From contig NZ_AUHM01000018.1 of assembly GCF_000423185.1 (NCBI RefSeq), forward strand, positions 1-64,000: a stretch of DNA of 64,000 nucleotides, given 5' to 3'. This document shows, one piece after another, positions 33,726-43,533 of the stretch; the first letter of the stretch is position 1, and each line of letters begins with the position of its first letter. The notes beneath the pieces are model-generated. The model was not told the origin of the DNA, ran no database searches, and worked only from the letters and a program-made list of their open reading frames with translations. A program made the translations under genes and the position numbers. This DNA is from Inquilinus limosus DSM 16000. Lineage in GTDB: Bacteria > Pseudomonadota > Alphaproteobacteria > DSM-16000 > Inquilinaceae.

Positions 33726-33884
33726 AAAGAATCTTCACAGCGTAACGTAAACTTCGCCCCCTATAATACTGACGTCGAAGTACAAGCCGATTTGTATGTC
33801 AATTTTTCTTCGGCCGATCAATCGCCTCGCACCGGTCCTTTAGAAAAACGCTCCACTCTCGCCGCGTTTATGGTATAGTTACAC
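33726..33884. other. Spacer after the kinase gene with the sRNA promoter
   Basis: AT-richer than the surroundings. It holds an isolated TATAAT at 33762-33767 flanked by ACTTCG/CGAAGT, with no good -35, and TATAGT at 33874-33879, the probable -10 of the small RNA that begins about six bases later. No canonical GGAAC...CGTT EcfG promoter is seen. Confidence 0.5.
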
Positions 33885-33957
33885 GTGCAGTACCTTCTGC
33901 ACCCTTCCGCTTCCTAACGACCTCAACCAAGCCGCGGTCCCCCGCGGCTTGTTTTTG
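33885..33957 (+). ncRNA. Candidate small RNA next to the general stress response genes
   Basis: A compact transcription unit of about 72 nt. The -10 box TATAGT (33874-33879) is followed six bases later by a perfect hairpin (GTGCAG, loop TACCTT, CTGCAC, 33885-33902) that would form the 5' end. A pyrimidine-rich single-stranded stretch (CCTTCCGCTTCC) comes next, then a classic terminator: AAGCCGCGG, loop TCCC, CCGCGGCTT (33929-33950), then GTTTTT. A pyrimidine-rich linker and loop are typical of sRNAs that pair with ribosome binding sites. It could alternatively just be the terminator of phyR-kinase, but the 5' hairpin and promoter argue for an RNA gene. Confidence 0.65.
33929..33956 (+). terminator. 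Rho-independent terminator
   Basis: A 9-bp GC-rich stem (AAGCCGCGG/CCGCGGCTT) with a 4-base loop and a run of five T. It works only in the forward direction, so it ends the sRNA and any read-through from the kinase gene. Confidence 0.9.
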
Positions 33958-34021
33958 CGCGCATGAATCATCCGCGCGGCCGGCGAGGCGAAAGCCGCCC
34001 GGAAGCCCTGGCCCGCCGAAT

Positions 34022-34516
34022 TCAGGCGGAGGCGGAGACGAAGGTGAGCGGGATCTCGGTCGTCGACTTGATCTCCTCCATGGCGAACATCGAGGTGACG
34101 TCCGCCAGCTCGATCCGCGCGATGATCTTCTTGTACAGCGCATCATAGCTGCCGATGTCGGCGACGTAGGCCTTGAGCAGATAGTCGATCTCACCGCTCA
34201 TGCGATAGACGTCGACGACCTCCGGAAGGTCGCGCACGGCACGGCTGAAGCGCTCGAGCCATTCGACCGTGTGCTGGTTGGTCCGCACGGCGATGAACAC
34301 CGTCACGCCGACATTGAGGGCTGCCTTGTCGAGCAACGCCACGCGTCTGCGGACGATGCCCGCCTGCTCCAGCTTCTGCACCCGGCGCCAGCACGGCGTG
34401 GCGGAGATGCCGGCCTTCGCCGCGAGGTCGGCGAGCGCGATCGTCGCATCCGCCTGCAGCGCCTTCAGGATCCTGAGATCGATCTCGTCGAGCTTGAGCG
34501 ACGTCGGCCGGGCCAC
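34022..34516 (-). CDS. Lrp/AsnC-family transcriptional regulator
   Basis: A 164-aa protein when started at the GTG at 34516 (VARPTSLKLDEIDLRILKALQ), which gives the usual family length; an ATG at 34567 is possible. The N-terminal HTH is ADLAAKAGISATPCWRRVQKLEQAGIV, and the C-terminal RAM ligand domain follows (GVTVFIAVRTNQHTVEWLERF... DYLLKAYVADIGSYDALYKK). It is divergent to a cysteine dioxygenase-type gene and is probably its amino-acid-responsive regulator. Such divergent pairs are usually controlled from the shared spacer (34517-34721), in which I see no clear symmetric site. Confidence 0.88.
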   Translation of the reverse strand: MARPTSLKLDEIDLRILKALQADATIALADLAAKAGISATPCWRRVQKLEQAGIVRRRVALLDKAALNVGVTVFIAVRTNQHTVEWLERFSRAVRDLPEVVDVYRMSGEIDYLLKAYVADIGSYDALYKKIIARIELADVTSMFAMEEIKSTTEIPLTFVSASA

Positions 34517-34721
34517 GGCATGGGTTCCCTTCTGTGCGGCGGCGCCTCCGCCTTGGACAAGAGGCATCACCCAGGATGCCAACCATAGAAGCAGATTCCA
34601 GCGAACCGGCGAAACCCGAAAGTCGATTTCCACAGACAGGCCAGTCCCCGCCAACAACGCAAACTGATTCCCATCGGCCGGGCATACCCTGTCTCTCATG
34701 CATCGAGGGGCAGGTCGGACC

Positions 34722-35240
34722 ATGAATCACGCAGCCACATCAGATGCCTTCCGGTCCACCGCGAGGCTGCGGGGCACGATGCTGGAGACCCTGCCGGAGT
34801 TCGGCGGATCGCCGCGGGCGATGCTGGAGCATTTCACGGCGCATCCCGGGCTCATCTGCGACCTCGACCTGGAGCGCCGGCCCGGCAGCTACGCCCGCAA
34901 CCTGCTGTGGGGCGATGCCGAGACGAGCGTCTGGGCGATGGTGTGGGACAGGGGCGCCCGGACGGCCATCCATGACCACCACTGCTCCTGCGCCTTCGGC
35001 ATCGTCAGCGGCAGCCTGACCGAGATCCGCTTCCGGGCCCTCGACGGGATGCGGGTGGCGAAGACCTGGGAAGCCGTGCACCGGCCGGGCGACATTGCGA
35101 GCCTGGCGACCACGCATCCCAGCATCCATCAGATGGTCAATGACAGCGGCTCGGTCGCGATCTCGCTGCACATCTACGGCTTCGACCACCGCGTGCATGC
35201 CTCCTCCGTCGACCGCGAGTACCTGCTCGCGCCGTTCTGA
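34722..35240 (+). CDS. Cysteine dioxygenase-type cupin
   Basis: A 172-aa cupin enzyme. The iron ligands fit cysteine dioxygenase: His-x-His in TAIHDHHCSCAFGIVSGSLTE and the third His in PSIHQMVN. Cysteine dioxygenase oxidises L-cysteine to cysteine sulfinate with O2; relatives act on 3-mercaptopropionate, so the substrate is not certain. The start at 34722 follows AGGTCGG; an earlier ATG at 34698 is less likely. It is transcribed divergently from an Lrp-type regulator, consistent with induction by excess cysteine or a thiol acid. Confidence 0.82.
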   Translation: MNHAATSDAFRSTARLRGTMLETLPEFGGSPRAMLEHFTAHPGLICDLDLERRPGSYARNLLWGDAETSVWAMVWDRGARTAIHDHHCSCAFGIVSGSLTEIRFRALDGMRVAKTWEAVHRPGDIASLATTHPSIHQMVNDSGSVAISLHIYGFDHRVHASSVDREYLLAPF

Positions 35241-35349
35241 AGCTCTCCTCTCAGGCGGCTTTCCCCGGTTTTCTCTGTAGCTTCGACCAGCTTTCCCCCT
35301 ATTCTCTGTGAAAGGCGGCGCACCCGCCGCGACAGAAGGGGAGGACGCG

Positions 35350-36996
35350 ATGCTCGGTCGGATGCAGCACGGACCCTTGCTGATCGGATCGCTGCTGGAG
35401 CATGCGGCGCGCCTCCACCGCCAGTCCCGGGTGACCACCCAGCGCCGCGACGGCAGCACCGTCGTCCATTCCTATCCCGAGATCGCCGCCCGCACCGCCC
35501 GGCTGGCCCATGCCCTGGCCGGGCGCGGCATTGCCCGGGGCGAGCGGCTGGCGACGCTGGCCTGGAACGACCACCGGCATCTCGAGCTCTATTACGGCGT
35601 CAGCGGCATCGGCGCGGTGTGCCACACGGTCAATCCGCGGCTGTTCCCGGACCAGATCGCCTACATCCTCTCGGACGCCGGCGACACGCATCTGTTCCTC
35701 GACCCGATGTTCCTGCCGATCCTGGCCGGGATCGGCGACCGGCTGCCGCCGGATCTCAAGACTCTGGTGCTGCTGGAGCCGCCGGCCGAGCCGGTGCCGC
35801 CCGCCCTCGCCGCCCGCTTCGAGATCCTCGACTACGAGGCGCTGATCGACGGCCATCCGGACACCTTCGACTGGCCGGTCTTCGACGAGAACACGGCCGC
35901 CTTCCTCTGCTACTCCTCCGGCACCACCGGCGAGCCGAAGGGCGTGCTGTCGTCGCACCGCTCGACCGTGCTGCACGCCTATGCGGCCAACCAGCCCGAC
36001 GCCTTCGGCCTGCGCGCGACCGACGTCGCCATGCCGGTGGTGCCGATGTTCCACGTCAACGCCTGGGGCATCCCCTTCGTCGCGCCGCTCGCCGGGGCGT
36101 CGCTGGTGCTGCCGGGCCCGCGGCTGGACGGGGCCTCGCTGTTCCGGCTGATCGAGGAGACCGGGGTGACCTTCTCGGCCGGCGTGCCGACGATCTGGTT
36201 CGGCCTCCTGGCCCATCTGCGCGAGAGCGGCGGCCGCTTCGCCCGGCCGCCGCGGCTGGTGATCGGCGGCTCCGCCTGCCCGCTGCCGCTGATCGAGGCG
36301 TTCGAGCGGGATTACGGTGTCGAGATCGGCCATGCCTGGGGCATGACCGAGACCAGCCCGATCGGCCTGTTCAACGCACCGAAGCCGGAGACCGTCGGCC
36401 GGAACGAGGCCGAGCGGCTGGCGCTGAAGCGCAAGCAGGGCCGGCCGATCCCCGGGATCGCACTGCGCATCGTCGACGCCGAGGGCCGCGAGGTGCCGGC
36501 GGACGGCGTCGCCTTCGGCGAGATCCTGGTGCGCGGGCCCTGGGTGGCCGCCGCCTATTTCGGCCGCGACGACGACCCCGCCTTCACCCCGGACGGCTGG
36601 TTCCGCACCGGCGACGTCGCCACCATGGAGGAGAGCGGCTATGTCGAGATCGTCGACCGCGCCAAGGACGTGATCAAGTCGGGCGGCGAATGGATCAGCT
36701 CGATCGCGCTCGAGAACATCGCGGTCGGCCACCCGAAGCTGCGCGAGGCAGCGGTGATCGGCGCCCGCCACCCGAAATGGGACGAGCGGCCGGTGCTGAT
36801 CGCGGTGCCGGCGGCGGGCCAGAGCCCGACCAAGGAGGAGATCCTGGCCTGGTTCGAGGGCAAGGTCGCGAAATGGTGGCTGCCGGACGACGTCGTCTTC
36901 GTCGACGAGCTGCCGCACACCGCCACCGGCAAGCTGCAGAAGACCGAGCTGCGCAAGCGGTACCGCGACCATCTGGTGAGCCGGGCCGCGCCGTAG
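35350..36996 (+). CDS. Medium/long-chain acyl-CoA ligase (AMP-forming)
   Basis: A 548-aa ANL-superfamily enzyme, with GGGGAGGA seven bases upstream of the ATG. The P-loop is CYSSGTTGEPKGV (about residues 192-204). Further motifs are WGMTETSP, GWFRTGDVATMEESGYVEIVDRAKD, and the C-terminal catalytic Lys region GKLQKTELRKRY. It activates a fatty or related carboxylic acid to acyl-CoA with ATP. The sequence layout is that of AlkK/medium-chain ligases. It is a single gene, and the riboswitch-controlled transporter starts about 50 bp downstream as a separate unit. Confidence 0.88.
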   Translation: MLGRMQHGPLLIGSLLEHAARLHRQSRVTTQRRDGSTVVHSYPEIAARTARLAHALAGRGIARGERLATLAWNDHRHLELYYGVSGIGAVCHTVNPRLFPDQIAYILSDAGDTHLFLDPMFLPILAGIGDRLPPDLKTLVLLEPPAEPVPPALAARFEILDYEALIDGHPDTFDWPVFDENTAAFLCYSSGTTGEPKGVLSSHRSTVLHAYAANQPDAFGLRATDVAMPVVPMFHVNAWGIPFVAPLAGASLVLPGPRLDGASLFRLIEETGVTFSAGVPTIWFGLLAHLRESGGRFARPPRLVIGGSACPLPLIEAFERDYGVEIGHAWGMTETSPIGLFNAPKPETVGRNEAERLALKRKQGRPIPGIALRIVDAEGREVPADGVAFGEILVRGPWVAAAYFGRDDDPAFTPDGWFRTGDVATMEESGYVEIVDRAKDVIKSGGEWISSIALENIAVGHPKLREAAVIGARHPKWDERPVLIAVPAAGQSPTKEEILAWFEGKVAKWWLPDDVVFVDELPHTATGKLQKTELRKRYRDHLVSRAAP

Positions 36997-37043
36997 CCCG
37001 GCGGGCATTGCCCGGTCCGGAGATCCCGCCCATACTCGCCCGG

Positions 37044-37134
37044 CCACCAGGGGGAGCCGAGCCAGGCTGAGAGGTCCCGGACAGCGGGACGACCCCTGAA
37101 CCTGATCCGGGTCATGCCGGCGTAGGGATGGGGG
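37044..37134 (+). promoter_or_regulatory. TPP riboswitch (THI element)
   Basis: The conserved thi-box is unmistakable: GGGGAGCC, then GGCTGAGAGG (37065-37074), and ACCCCTGAACCTGATCCGGG (37092-37111), then CCGGCGTAGGGA. The outer stem pairs CCACCA (37044-37049) with TGGGGG (37129-37134). That 3' strand is also the purine-rich ribosome binding site of the leader ORF that starts six bases later. Thiamine pyrophosphate binding should therefore hide the site and block translation directly. Confidence 0.93.
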
Positions 37135-37139
37135 ACAGC

Positions 37140-37190
37140 ATGCGCGGCCTATTCGTCATCGCTTCTTCCGCCGCCCGGACACGGGGATGA
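37140..37190 (+). CDS. 16-residue leader ORF between TPP riboswitch and transporter
   Basis: The ATG at 37140 lies five bases after GGGGG of the aptamer stem. The encoded peptide is [16 protein letters not shown], and its TGA overlaps the transporter ATG (ATGA, 37187-37190). The transporter itself has no ribosome binding site of its own inside the peptide other than CGGGG, so its translation probably depends on ribosomes finishing this ORF. The peptide is not obviously functional. It may simply carry riboswitch control over to the transporter gene by coupling. Confidence 0.6.
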   Translation: MRGLFVIASSAARTRG

Positions 37191-38017
37191 GCCCCGCCGT
37201 CATCGGGCTGGCGCTGTTCGCGGCCATGCTGCATGCGACCTGGAATGCCGTGCTGCGCGCAAGGGCCGACCGGCTGTGGTCCATGATGGTCATGAGCGTC
37301 GCGGCCACGACCGTTGCGATTCCCTGGGCCGCCCTGCTGCCGCTGCCCGAGCCTGCCAGCTGGCCGTATCTCCTGCTCTCCTCCGCCCTTCAGGTCGGCT
37401 ACAGCGTCTTCCTGGTCTTCGCCTACCGCCATGGCGAGCTGGGGCAGGTCTATCCCGTGGTCCGCGGCAGCGTGCCCCTGCTGGTGACGCTGGGCGCCTT
37501 CCTGGCGACGGGGCAGCGGCCGCCGGACCTGGCGCTGCTGGGCATCGCCCTGGTCGGTCTCGGCATCATCAGCCTCGCCATCGGCCGCCGCCGGGCGACG
37601 CCCGCCTCGATCCTGCTGGCGCTCGTCACCGGCCTGTTCATCGCCGGCTACAGCACGACCGACGCCGTCGGCGTCCGCCTGGCCGGGAATGCCCAGGCCT
37701 ACGCCGCCTGGATCTTCCTGATCTACGGGCTGCTGATGCCGGCCGCCTTCGTCGCCCTGCGCGGGCGGATCACGATCGACCTGCGATCGCCCGAGGCGCT
37801 GAAGGCGTTGGCCGGCGGCGTGCTGTCGCTGCTGGCCTATGGCGCCGTGGTCGTCGCCTTCTCGCTGGGCCCGGCCGGCCCGATCTCCGCCCTGCGCGAG
37901 ACCAGCGTGGTGTTCGCGGCGCTGATCGGCCGAATCTTCCTCCACGAGGCGCTGACGCCGCGCCGCCTCGCGGCCTGCGCCGTGGTGGCGGTCGGCGCGA
38001 TCTGCCTCGGCGCCTAG
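37187..38017 (+). CDS. EamA/DMT-family transporter under TPP riboswitch control
   Basis: A 276-aa protein with ten predicted helices in two EamA halves ([21 protein letters not shown]..., [21 protein letters not shown]...). DMT carriers move many metabolites. The upstream TPP aptamer implies thiamin, a thiamin precursor (hydroxymethylpyrimidine or thiazole) or a related compound, taken up when TPP is low. The direction and exact substrate are inference. The start overlaps the leader ORF stop, and the stop shares CTAG (38014-38017) with the convergent proB gene. Confidence 0.85.
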   Translation: MSPAVIGLALFAAMLHATWNAVLRARADRLWSMMVMSVAATTVAIPWAALLPLPEPASWPYLLLSSALQVGYSVFLVFAYRHGELGQVYPVVRGSVPLLVTLGAFLATGQRPPDLALLGIALVGLGIISLAIGRRRATPASILLALVTGLFIAGYSTTDAVGVRLAGNAQAYAAWIFLIYGLLMPAAFVALRGRITIDLRSPEALKALAGGVLSLLAYGAVVVAFSLGPAGPISALRETSVVFAALIGRIFLHEALTPRRLAACAVVAVGAICLGA

Positions 38018-39129
38018 CCGAGCACCAGGTCGTCGCGATGGATCATCTCGTCCCGGCCGCGATAGCCGAGGATGGTCTCGATCTCACGGCTCTTGTGGCC
38101 GCGGATGCGGTCGGCGTCGTCGGAATCATAGGCCGAGAGGCCGCGGGCCAGTACCCGGCCGTCCCCATCCTTGACTGCGATCGGGTCGCCGCGGCGGAAG
38201 CTGCCTTCGACCGCGGTGACACCGGCCGGCAGCAGGCTGCGGCCATCCGCCAGCGCCTTGGCCGCGCCGGCGTCGATCACCACCGCCCCGACCGGCTTCA
38301 GCGAGCCGGCGATCCAGCGCTTGCGCGCCGTGCGCGGCTCCGCCCCCGGCACGAACCAGGTGCAGGGCGCGCCGGATTCGATGCGCTTCAGCGGCGCCGC
38401 CTCCTTGCCCATGGCGATGACCATGCGGCAGCCGGCGCCCATGGCGATGCGGGCGGCCACCAGCTTGGTGACCATGCCGCCTGAGGAGTAGCCGGGCAGC
38501 GCCTCGCCCGCCATCGCCTCGATCTCCGGCGTCAGCTCGCTCACCTCCGGGATCAGCGTCGCCGAGGGGTCACGCTTCGGGTCGGCGGTGTAGAGTCCGT
38601 CGATGTCGGACAGCAGCACCAGCGTGTCGGCCGAGATCATCTGCGACACCCGCGCCGCCAGCCGGTCGTTGTCGCCGAAGCGGATCTCGGCGGTGGCCAC
38701 CGTGTCGTTCTCGTTGATCACCGGCACCGCGCCGAGCCGCAGCAGCGTCTCGATCGTGGCGCGGCCGTTCAGGTGGCGGCGGCGATCCTCGGTGTCCTGC
38801 AGCGTCAGCAGGATCTGGGCCACGGTGATGTCGTGCCGGGCCAGCGTCTCCTGATAGGCGTGGGCCAGGCGGATCTGGCCGGTGGCGGCGGCGGCCTGCT
38901 TCTCCTCCAGCCGCAACGGCCGGCCCTTGAGGCCGAGATGCTCGCGCCCCGCCGCGATCGAGCCGGAGGAGACGATGATCACCTCCTGCCCGCGCGCCCG
39001 GCAGCGGGCTACGTCGTCAGCCAGGGCGTCGAGCCAGGCGCGGCGCAGCTGCCCGGTGCGCGGGTCGACCAGCAGGGCGGATCCGACCTTGACGACGATG
39101 CGGCGGGCCTGGGCGAGGGAAGCGGTCAT
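38014..39129 (-). CDS. proB: Glutamate 5-kinase
   Basis: A 371-aa enzyme of the amino acid kinase family with a C-terminal PUA domain. Conserved parts are [67 protein letters not shown], and the PUA part from about 275 ([13 protein letters not shown]...). It makes glutamyl 5-phosphate for proline synthesis. The order rplU-rpmA-obgE-proB is an old alphaproteobacterial arrangement. Here a kinase-like and an acetyltransferase gene, plus a reverse-strand gene, have come in between. Confidence 0.95.
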   Translation of the reverse strand: MTASLAQARRIVVKVGSALLVDPRTGQLRRAWLDALADDVARCRARGQEVIIVSSGSIAAGREHLGLKGRPLRLEEKQAAAATGQIRLAHAYQETLARHDITVAQILLTLQDTEDRRRHLNGRATIETLLRLGAVPVINENDTVATAEIRFGDNDRLAARVSQMISADTLVLLSDIDGLYTADPKRDPSATLIPEVSELTPEIEAMAGEALPGYSSGGMVTKLVAARIAMGAGCRMVIAMGKEAAPLKRIESGAPCTWFVPGAEPRTARKRWIAGSLKPVGAVVIDAGAAKALADGRSLLPAGVTAVEGSFRRGDPIAVKDGDGRVLARGLSAYDSDDADRIRGHKSREIETILGYRGRDEMIHRDDLVLG

Positions 39130-39282
39130 GACGGGATTCGGGAGAAGGGGCGACGGACGAAAGAGAGGCTCCTTCCTAGCCTCCCGACCGCATCCCAGCC
39201 AAGCCGTTCCGCGACCCGCCCTCCCCTCCCCACCGCGCGGCGGCTATGATCCGGCCCCGCACCCCGATCCGGAGCCGAATGC

Positions 39283-39630
39283 ATGACCGAGGCCGCGACC
39301 GTTCTCCTGTTCTCCTATGGCACGCTGCAGCAGGAGAATGTCCAGCTCGCCTCCTTCGGCCGCCGGCTGGACGGGGCGCCGGACGCGATTCCCGGCTGGC
39401 GCCGCAGCGAGATCGAGATCACCGACCCGGAGGTGGTGCGGACCAGCGGCAAGCGCTTCCACCCGATCGTCGAGCCCAGCGGCGACGCGGCGGACGAGGT
39501 GGCAGGGACGGTGTTCCGCATCACCGAGGCCGAGCTCACCGCCGCCGACGCCTATGAGGTGGCGGACTACAAGCGGATCCTGGTCAGGCTGAAGTCCGGG
39601 CTGGAGGCATGGGTCTACGTTCGGCGCTGA
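39283..39630 (+). CDS. Gamma-glutamylcyclotransferase-like protein (AIG2/GGCT fold)
   Basis: A 115-aa protein. The nucleotide-like loop of the fold is FSYGTLQQENVQ, and the acidic catalytic region is near AADAYEVADYKRI. The family converts gamma-glutamyl amino acids or glutathione fragments to 5-oxoproline, but many small members are uncharacterised. It is a single gene on the plus strand, divergent from proB, and overlaps the end of the convergent phosphotransferase gene by 16 bp. Confidence 0.78.
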   Translation: MTEAATVLLFSYGTLQQENVQLASFGRRLDGAPDAIPGWRRSEIEITDPEVVRTSGKRFHPIVEPSGDAADEVAGTVFRITEAELTAADAYEVADYKRILVRLKSGLEAWVYVRR

Positions 39631-40508
39631 GCCGGAGCAGGTCCGGCGAAATGGCGTTCGGCCCCGGCCACGCCGTCGGCCAGCGTATCGTCGTCGCCAT
39701 GGTCGAGCCCGAACAGGATGTCGAGCAGCGGGAAGGTGCCGCGGTAGAAGGCGATCCGATCCCGCATCGCCGATAATCCCGGATACAGCGGTTCCATGGC
39801 GCCGAGGAAGGCATCGCCCAGCCCGGCGGCCAGGCTGGCGAAGTCGTAGGCCGGGTCGCCGAGACCGCATCCGGCGAAATCGATGACGCCGGTGACGCGG
39901 CGCCGCGCGGCCAGGATGTTCCCGGTCCCGAAATCGCCGTGGATCACCGCAACCGGGAGATCGCCGACCCGGGCCGCGAAACCGTGGAAGGCGGCGTCGA
40001 CCGCCGTTCGGGCTGTGGGCGACAGAAGGGGCAGCACATCGGCGGCCAGCCGCTGCGAAAGCTCCTGCCAGGTGTCCTCCCGCCGCCCGTCGGCGACAAC
40101 CCCGGCCGGCAGCCCGTGTAGGCTGCACAGGAAGGACGCCAGATCGTGCGCCAGGCGGCGCCGGTCCTCGCCAACGAAGCCGCCGAGGGAATGGAACGCC
40201 TCTCCCGGCAGGCGGTCATGGACGGCGACGGTGCCGATCTCGCTCTCGATGATCCGGACATCCGGGACGGCGATCGGCAGGGCCGGCCGGATGCGGCCTA
40301 GCAGCCCCGCCTCGCGCCGGAGCGCCGCTACCGCCTCCGCGTGGCGGGGCAGGCGCACGATCCGGTCGCCGAAATCGAGCACCCGGTTGTTCTGGCCGGA
40401 CTCGACAATGGTCGCGGAGACGGCGCGCGAGCCGACGAGGGCAGCGAGCCTGGCGAGGGCCGGCTGGTCGAGCAGAGTACCGGAGCCCTGGTCCGAGACA
40501 TTCGTCAT
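39615..40508 (-). CDS. Aminoglycoside phosphotransferase-family kinase
   Basis: A 297-aa protein with the APH/choline kinase catalytic motifs: Brenner's motif VIHGDFGTGNIL and the metal-binding VIDFAGCGLGDPAYDFA. The N-terminal lobe has GQNNRVLDFGDRIVRLP. Family members phosphorylate aminoglycosides, homoserine, choline, hydroxyurea-like compounds and others, so a resistance function should not be assumed. It follows the acetyltransferase gene with no gap, and the two are probably cotranscribed with obgE. Confidence 0.8.
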   Translation of the reverse strand: MTNVSDQGSGTLLDQPALARLAALVGSRAVSATIVESGQNNRVLDFGDRIVRLPRHAEAVAALRREAGLLGRIRPALPIAVPDVRIIESEIGTVAVHDRLPGEAFHSLGGFVGEDRRRLAHDLASFLCSLHGLPAGVVADGRREDTWQELSQRLAADVLPLLSPTARTAVDAAFHGFAARVGDLPVAVIHGDFGTGNILAARRRVTGVIDFAGCGLGDPAYDFASLAAGLGDAFLGAMEPLYPGLSAMRDRIAFYRGTFPLLDILFGLDHGDDDTLADGVAGAERHFAGPAPAQRRT

Positions 40509-42210
<1,702 letters not shown>

Positions 42211-42223
42211 TGGGGGCGAGGCG

Positions 42224-42487
42224 TTACTCCGCGGCGTCCGCCTGGGCGATCGACACCGTGGTCCGGCCGCCGGCGGTCTTGAACTGGACGTTGCCGGGAA
42301 CGAGCGCGAACAGGGTGTGGTCCTTGCCCATGCCGACATTGACGCCGGGATGGAACTTGGTGCCGCGCTGGCGGACGATGATGTTGCCCGGGACGACGAC
42401 CTGGCCGCCGAACTTCTTCACGCCGAGGCGCTGACCCGCCGAATCGCGGCCGTTGCGCGACGAACCACCGGCCTTCTTATGTGCCAT
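42224..42487 (-). CDS. rpmA: Ribosomal protein bL27
   Basis: An 87-aa protein with the typical start [28 protein letters not shown] and the conserved [18 protein letters not shown] and GKDHTLFAL. It binds 23S rRNA near the peptidyl-transferase centre. A strong ribosome binding site (AGAGGAG) lies upstream. It is second in the rplU-rpmA operon, 15 bp after rplU, and ends before a terminator. Confidence 0.98.
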   Translation of the reverse strand: MAHKKAGGSSRNGRDSAGQRLGVKKFGGQVVVPGNIIVRQRGTKFHPGVNVGMGKDHTLFALVPGNVQFKTAGGRTTVSIAQADAAE

Positions 42488-42502
42488 CTGTCGATCTCCT
42501 CT

Positions 42503-42817
42503 TTACGCGCCGGCGATGGCGGTGATCTTGAGCACCGTCAGGTCCTGGCGGTGGCCCTTCTTCCGCCGGTAGTTCTGGCGGCGCTTCTTCTTGAAGATGA
42601 TGATCTTCGGGCCACGGGTCTGCTCGACCACCTCGGCGGTGACCGAGGCGCCGGCCAGCACGGGCGTGCCGATCTTGATGGCGCCGTCGCCGCCGACCAT
42701 CAGCACCTCGTCCAGGGTGACGGACGCGCCGGGCTCGGCGTCGAGACGCTCAACCGTGACAAGTTGGTCCGGAGCAACCCGGTACTGCTTCCCGCCCGTG
42801 CGGATGACTGCGAACAT
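42503..42817 (-). CDS. rplU: Ribosomal protein bL21
   Basis: A 104-aa protein starting [19 protein letters not shown], the canonical L21 N-terminus. The ATG at 42817 is preferred over an upstream TTG. The C-terminal signature is [21 protein letters not shown]. It is the first gene of its operon. Its leader (42818-42920) contains a terminator-like hairpin right after a strong promoter, which suggests regulated read-through. Confidence 0.98.
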   Translation of the reverse strand: MFAVIRTGGKQYRVAPDQLVTVERLDAEPGASVTLDEVLMVGGDGAIKIGTPVLAGASVTAEVVEQTRGPKIIIFKKKRRQNYRRKKGHRQDLTVLKITAIAGA

Positions 42818-42872
42818 GGTCAAGCTGCCGTCGACTGGGAGGACGCCCCTTGCGGTCCGTCCTCAGGTGATC

Positions 42873-42911
42873 AAAAACAGGCACGGGTGCCAGCCGGAAC
42901 CAGCACCCGTG
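42873..42911 (-). promoter_or_regulatory. Terminator-like hairpin in the rplU leader (probable attenuator)
   Basis: On the minus strand a perfect 9-bp stem (CACGGGTGC/GCACCCGTG, 42882-42911) is followed at once by CTGTTTTTGATC (five T at 42873-42877). The promoter -10 ends 15 bp upstream of the hairpin, so every rplU transcript starts with it. Nothing on the minus strand upstream needs a terminator. It should stop most transcripts after about 45 nt unless read-through is favoured. Confidence 0.65.
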
Positions 42912-42925
42912 TCCGTGAACGCGGC

Positions 42926-42953
42926 ACTATAGTCAGGCGCGGCCGGCTGTCAA
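42926..42953 (-). promoter_or_regulatory. Strong sigma-70-type promoter for rplU-rpmA
   Basis: On the minus strand TTGACA (42953-42948), a 16-bp spacer and TATAGT (42931-42926). It is close to consensus and the only good promoter between rplU and the divergent tRNA gene. Confidence 0.75.
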
Positions 42954-42997
42954 CGCCGGAATGGAGCGGACCGGGTGAAACGCCCCGCATTCGACGC

Positions 42998-43026
42998 TTG
43001 CATGGCCGAACGCTCTCCACTATGGT
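42998..43026 (+). promoter_or_regulatory. Probable promoter of tRNA-Ser
   Basis: TTGCAT (42998-43003), a 17-bp spacer and TATGGT (43021-43026), about 50 bp before the mature tRNA 5' end. Confidence 0.5.
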
Positions 43027-43075
43027 CCGCGCCGGCCACGCGGAGGGGGTCTCGACACCGCCCGCCGCGCCTCGC

Positions 43076-43167
<92 letters not shown>

Positions 43168-43248
43168 TCATTCTCACAAGTCGATCGACGCGGCTCGCCA
43201 AGGTGCGAAGCCCTGGAACCCATGCCTCGCGCAGGCGGTTCTCCGGGC

Positions 43249-43500
43249 ATGGCGAAGTGTCACGATCCGCAAGACTGGACCATCCTGCCCTCCGGCCAGG
43301 GCGGAGGATCCGTGAGCTGCGGCGCCTATCGCGGCTGGTACAAGAAGAACAGCCAGGGCGCCATTCAGATCACCTGGACCGAGGGCCCGGAGGATGGGCC
43401 GCACGCCGTCGCCATCCAGCGTGCCGCCAACGAGGCCTGCGCCCGGGCCGATGACGGGCGCCAGGCGAGCAAGTCCGGCCGTCTGGATGCTGGAGGGTAA
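43249..43500 (+). CDS. Small hypothetical protein, first of two tandem paralogues
   Basis: An 83-aa protein of no recognised family. It shares with the next gene the pattern D-W-T-(I/V)... V-(S/D)-C-G-x-Y-R-G... G-x-I-(Q/R)-I-T-W... G-P-E... A-A-N/R-E-A, which suggests a compact beta fold followed by a helix, with one invariant Cys. There is no signal peptide. The ATG at 43249 is chosen because the shared part begins soon after; one at 43222 is possible. It lies 83 bp downstream of tRNA-Ser. Confidence 0.6.
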   Translation: MAKCHDPQDWTILPSGQGGGSVSCGAYRGWYKKNSQGAIQITWTEGPEDGPHAVAIQRAANEACARADDGRQASKSGRLDAGG

Positions 43501-43533
43501 GAGCCCGGCTTCCCATCTATGAGGAGGCGGAGC

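Noticed and set aside
33762-33767. Consensus TATAAT as a promoter after the kinase gene
   Set aside because: No -35 element lies at 16-18 bp and no structured transcript follows directly; the TATAGT at 33874 fits the sRNA better.
39615-40508. Aminoglycoside resistance kinase
   Set aside because: Only the general APH fold motifs are present; the gene lies in a housekeeping operon and the family has many other substrates.
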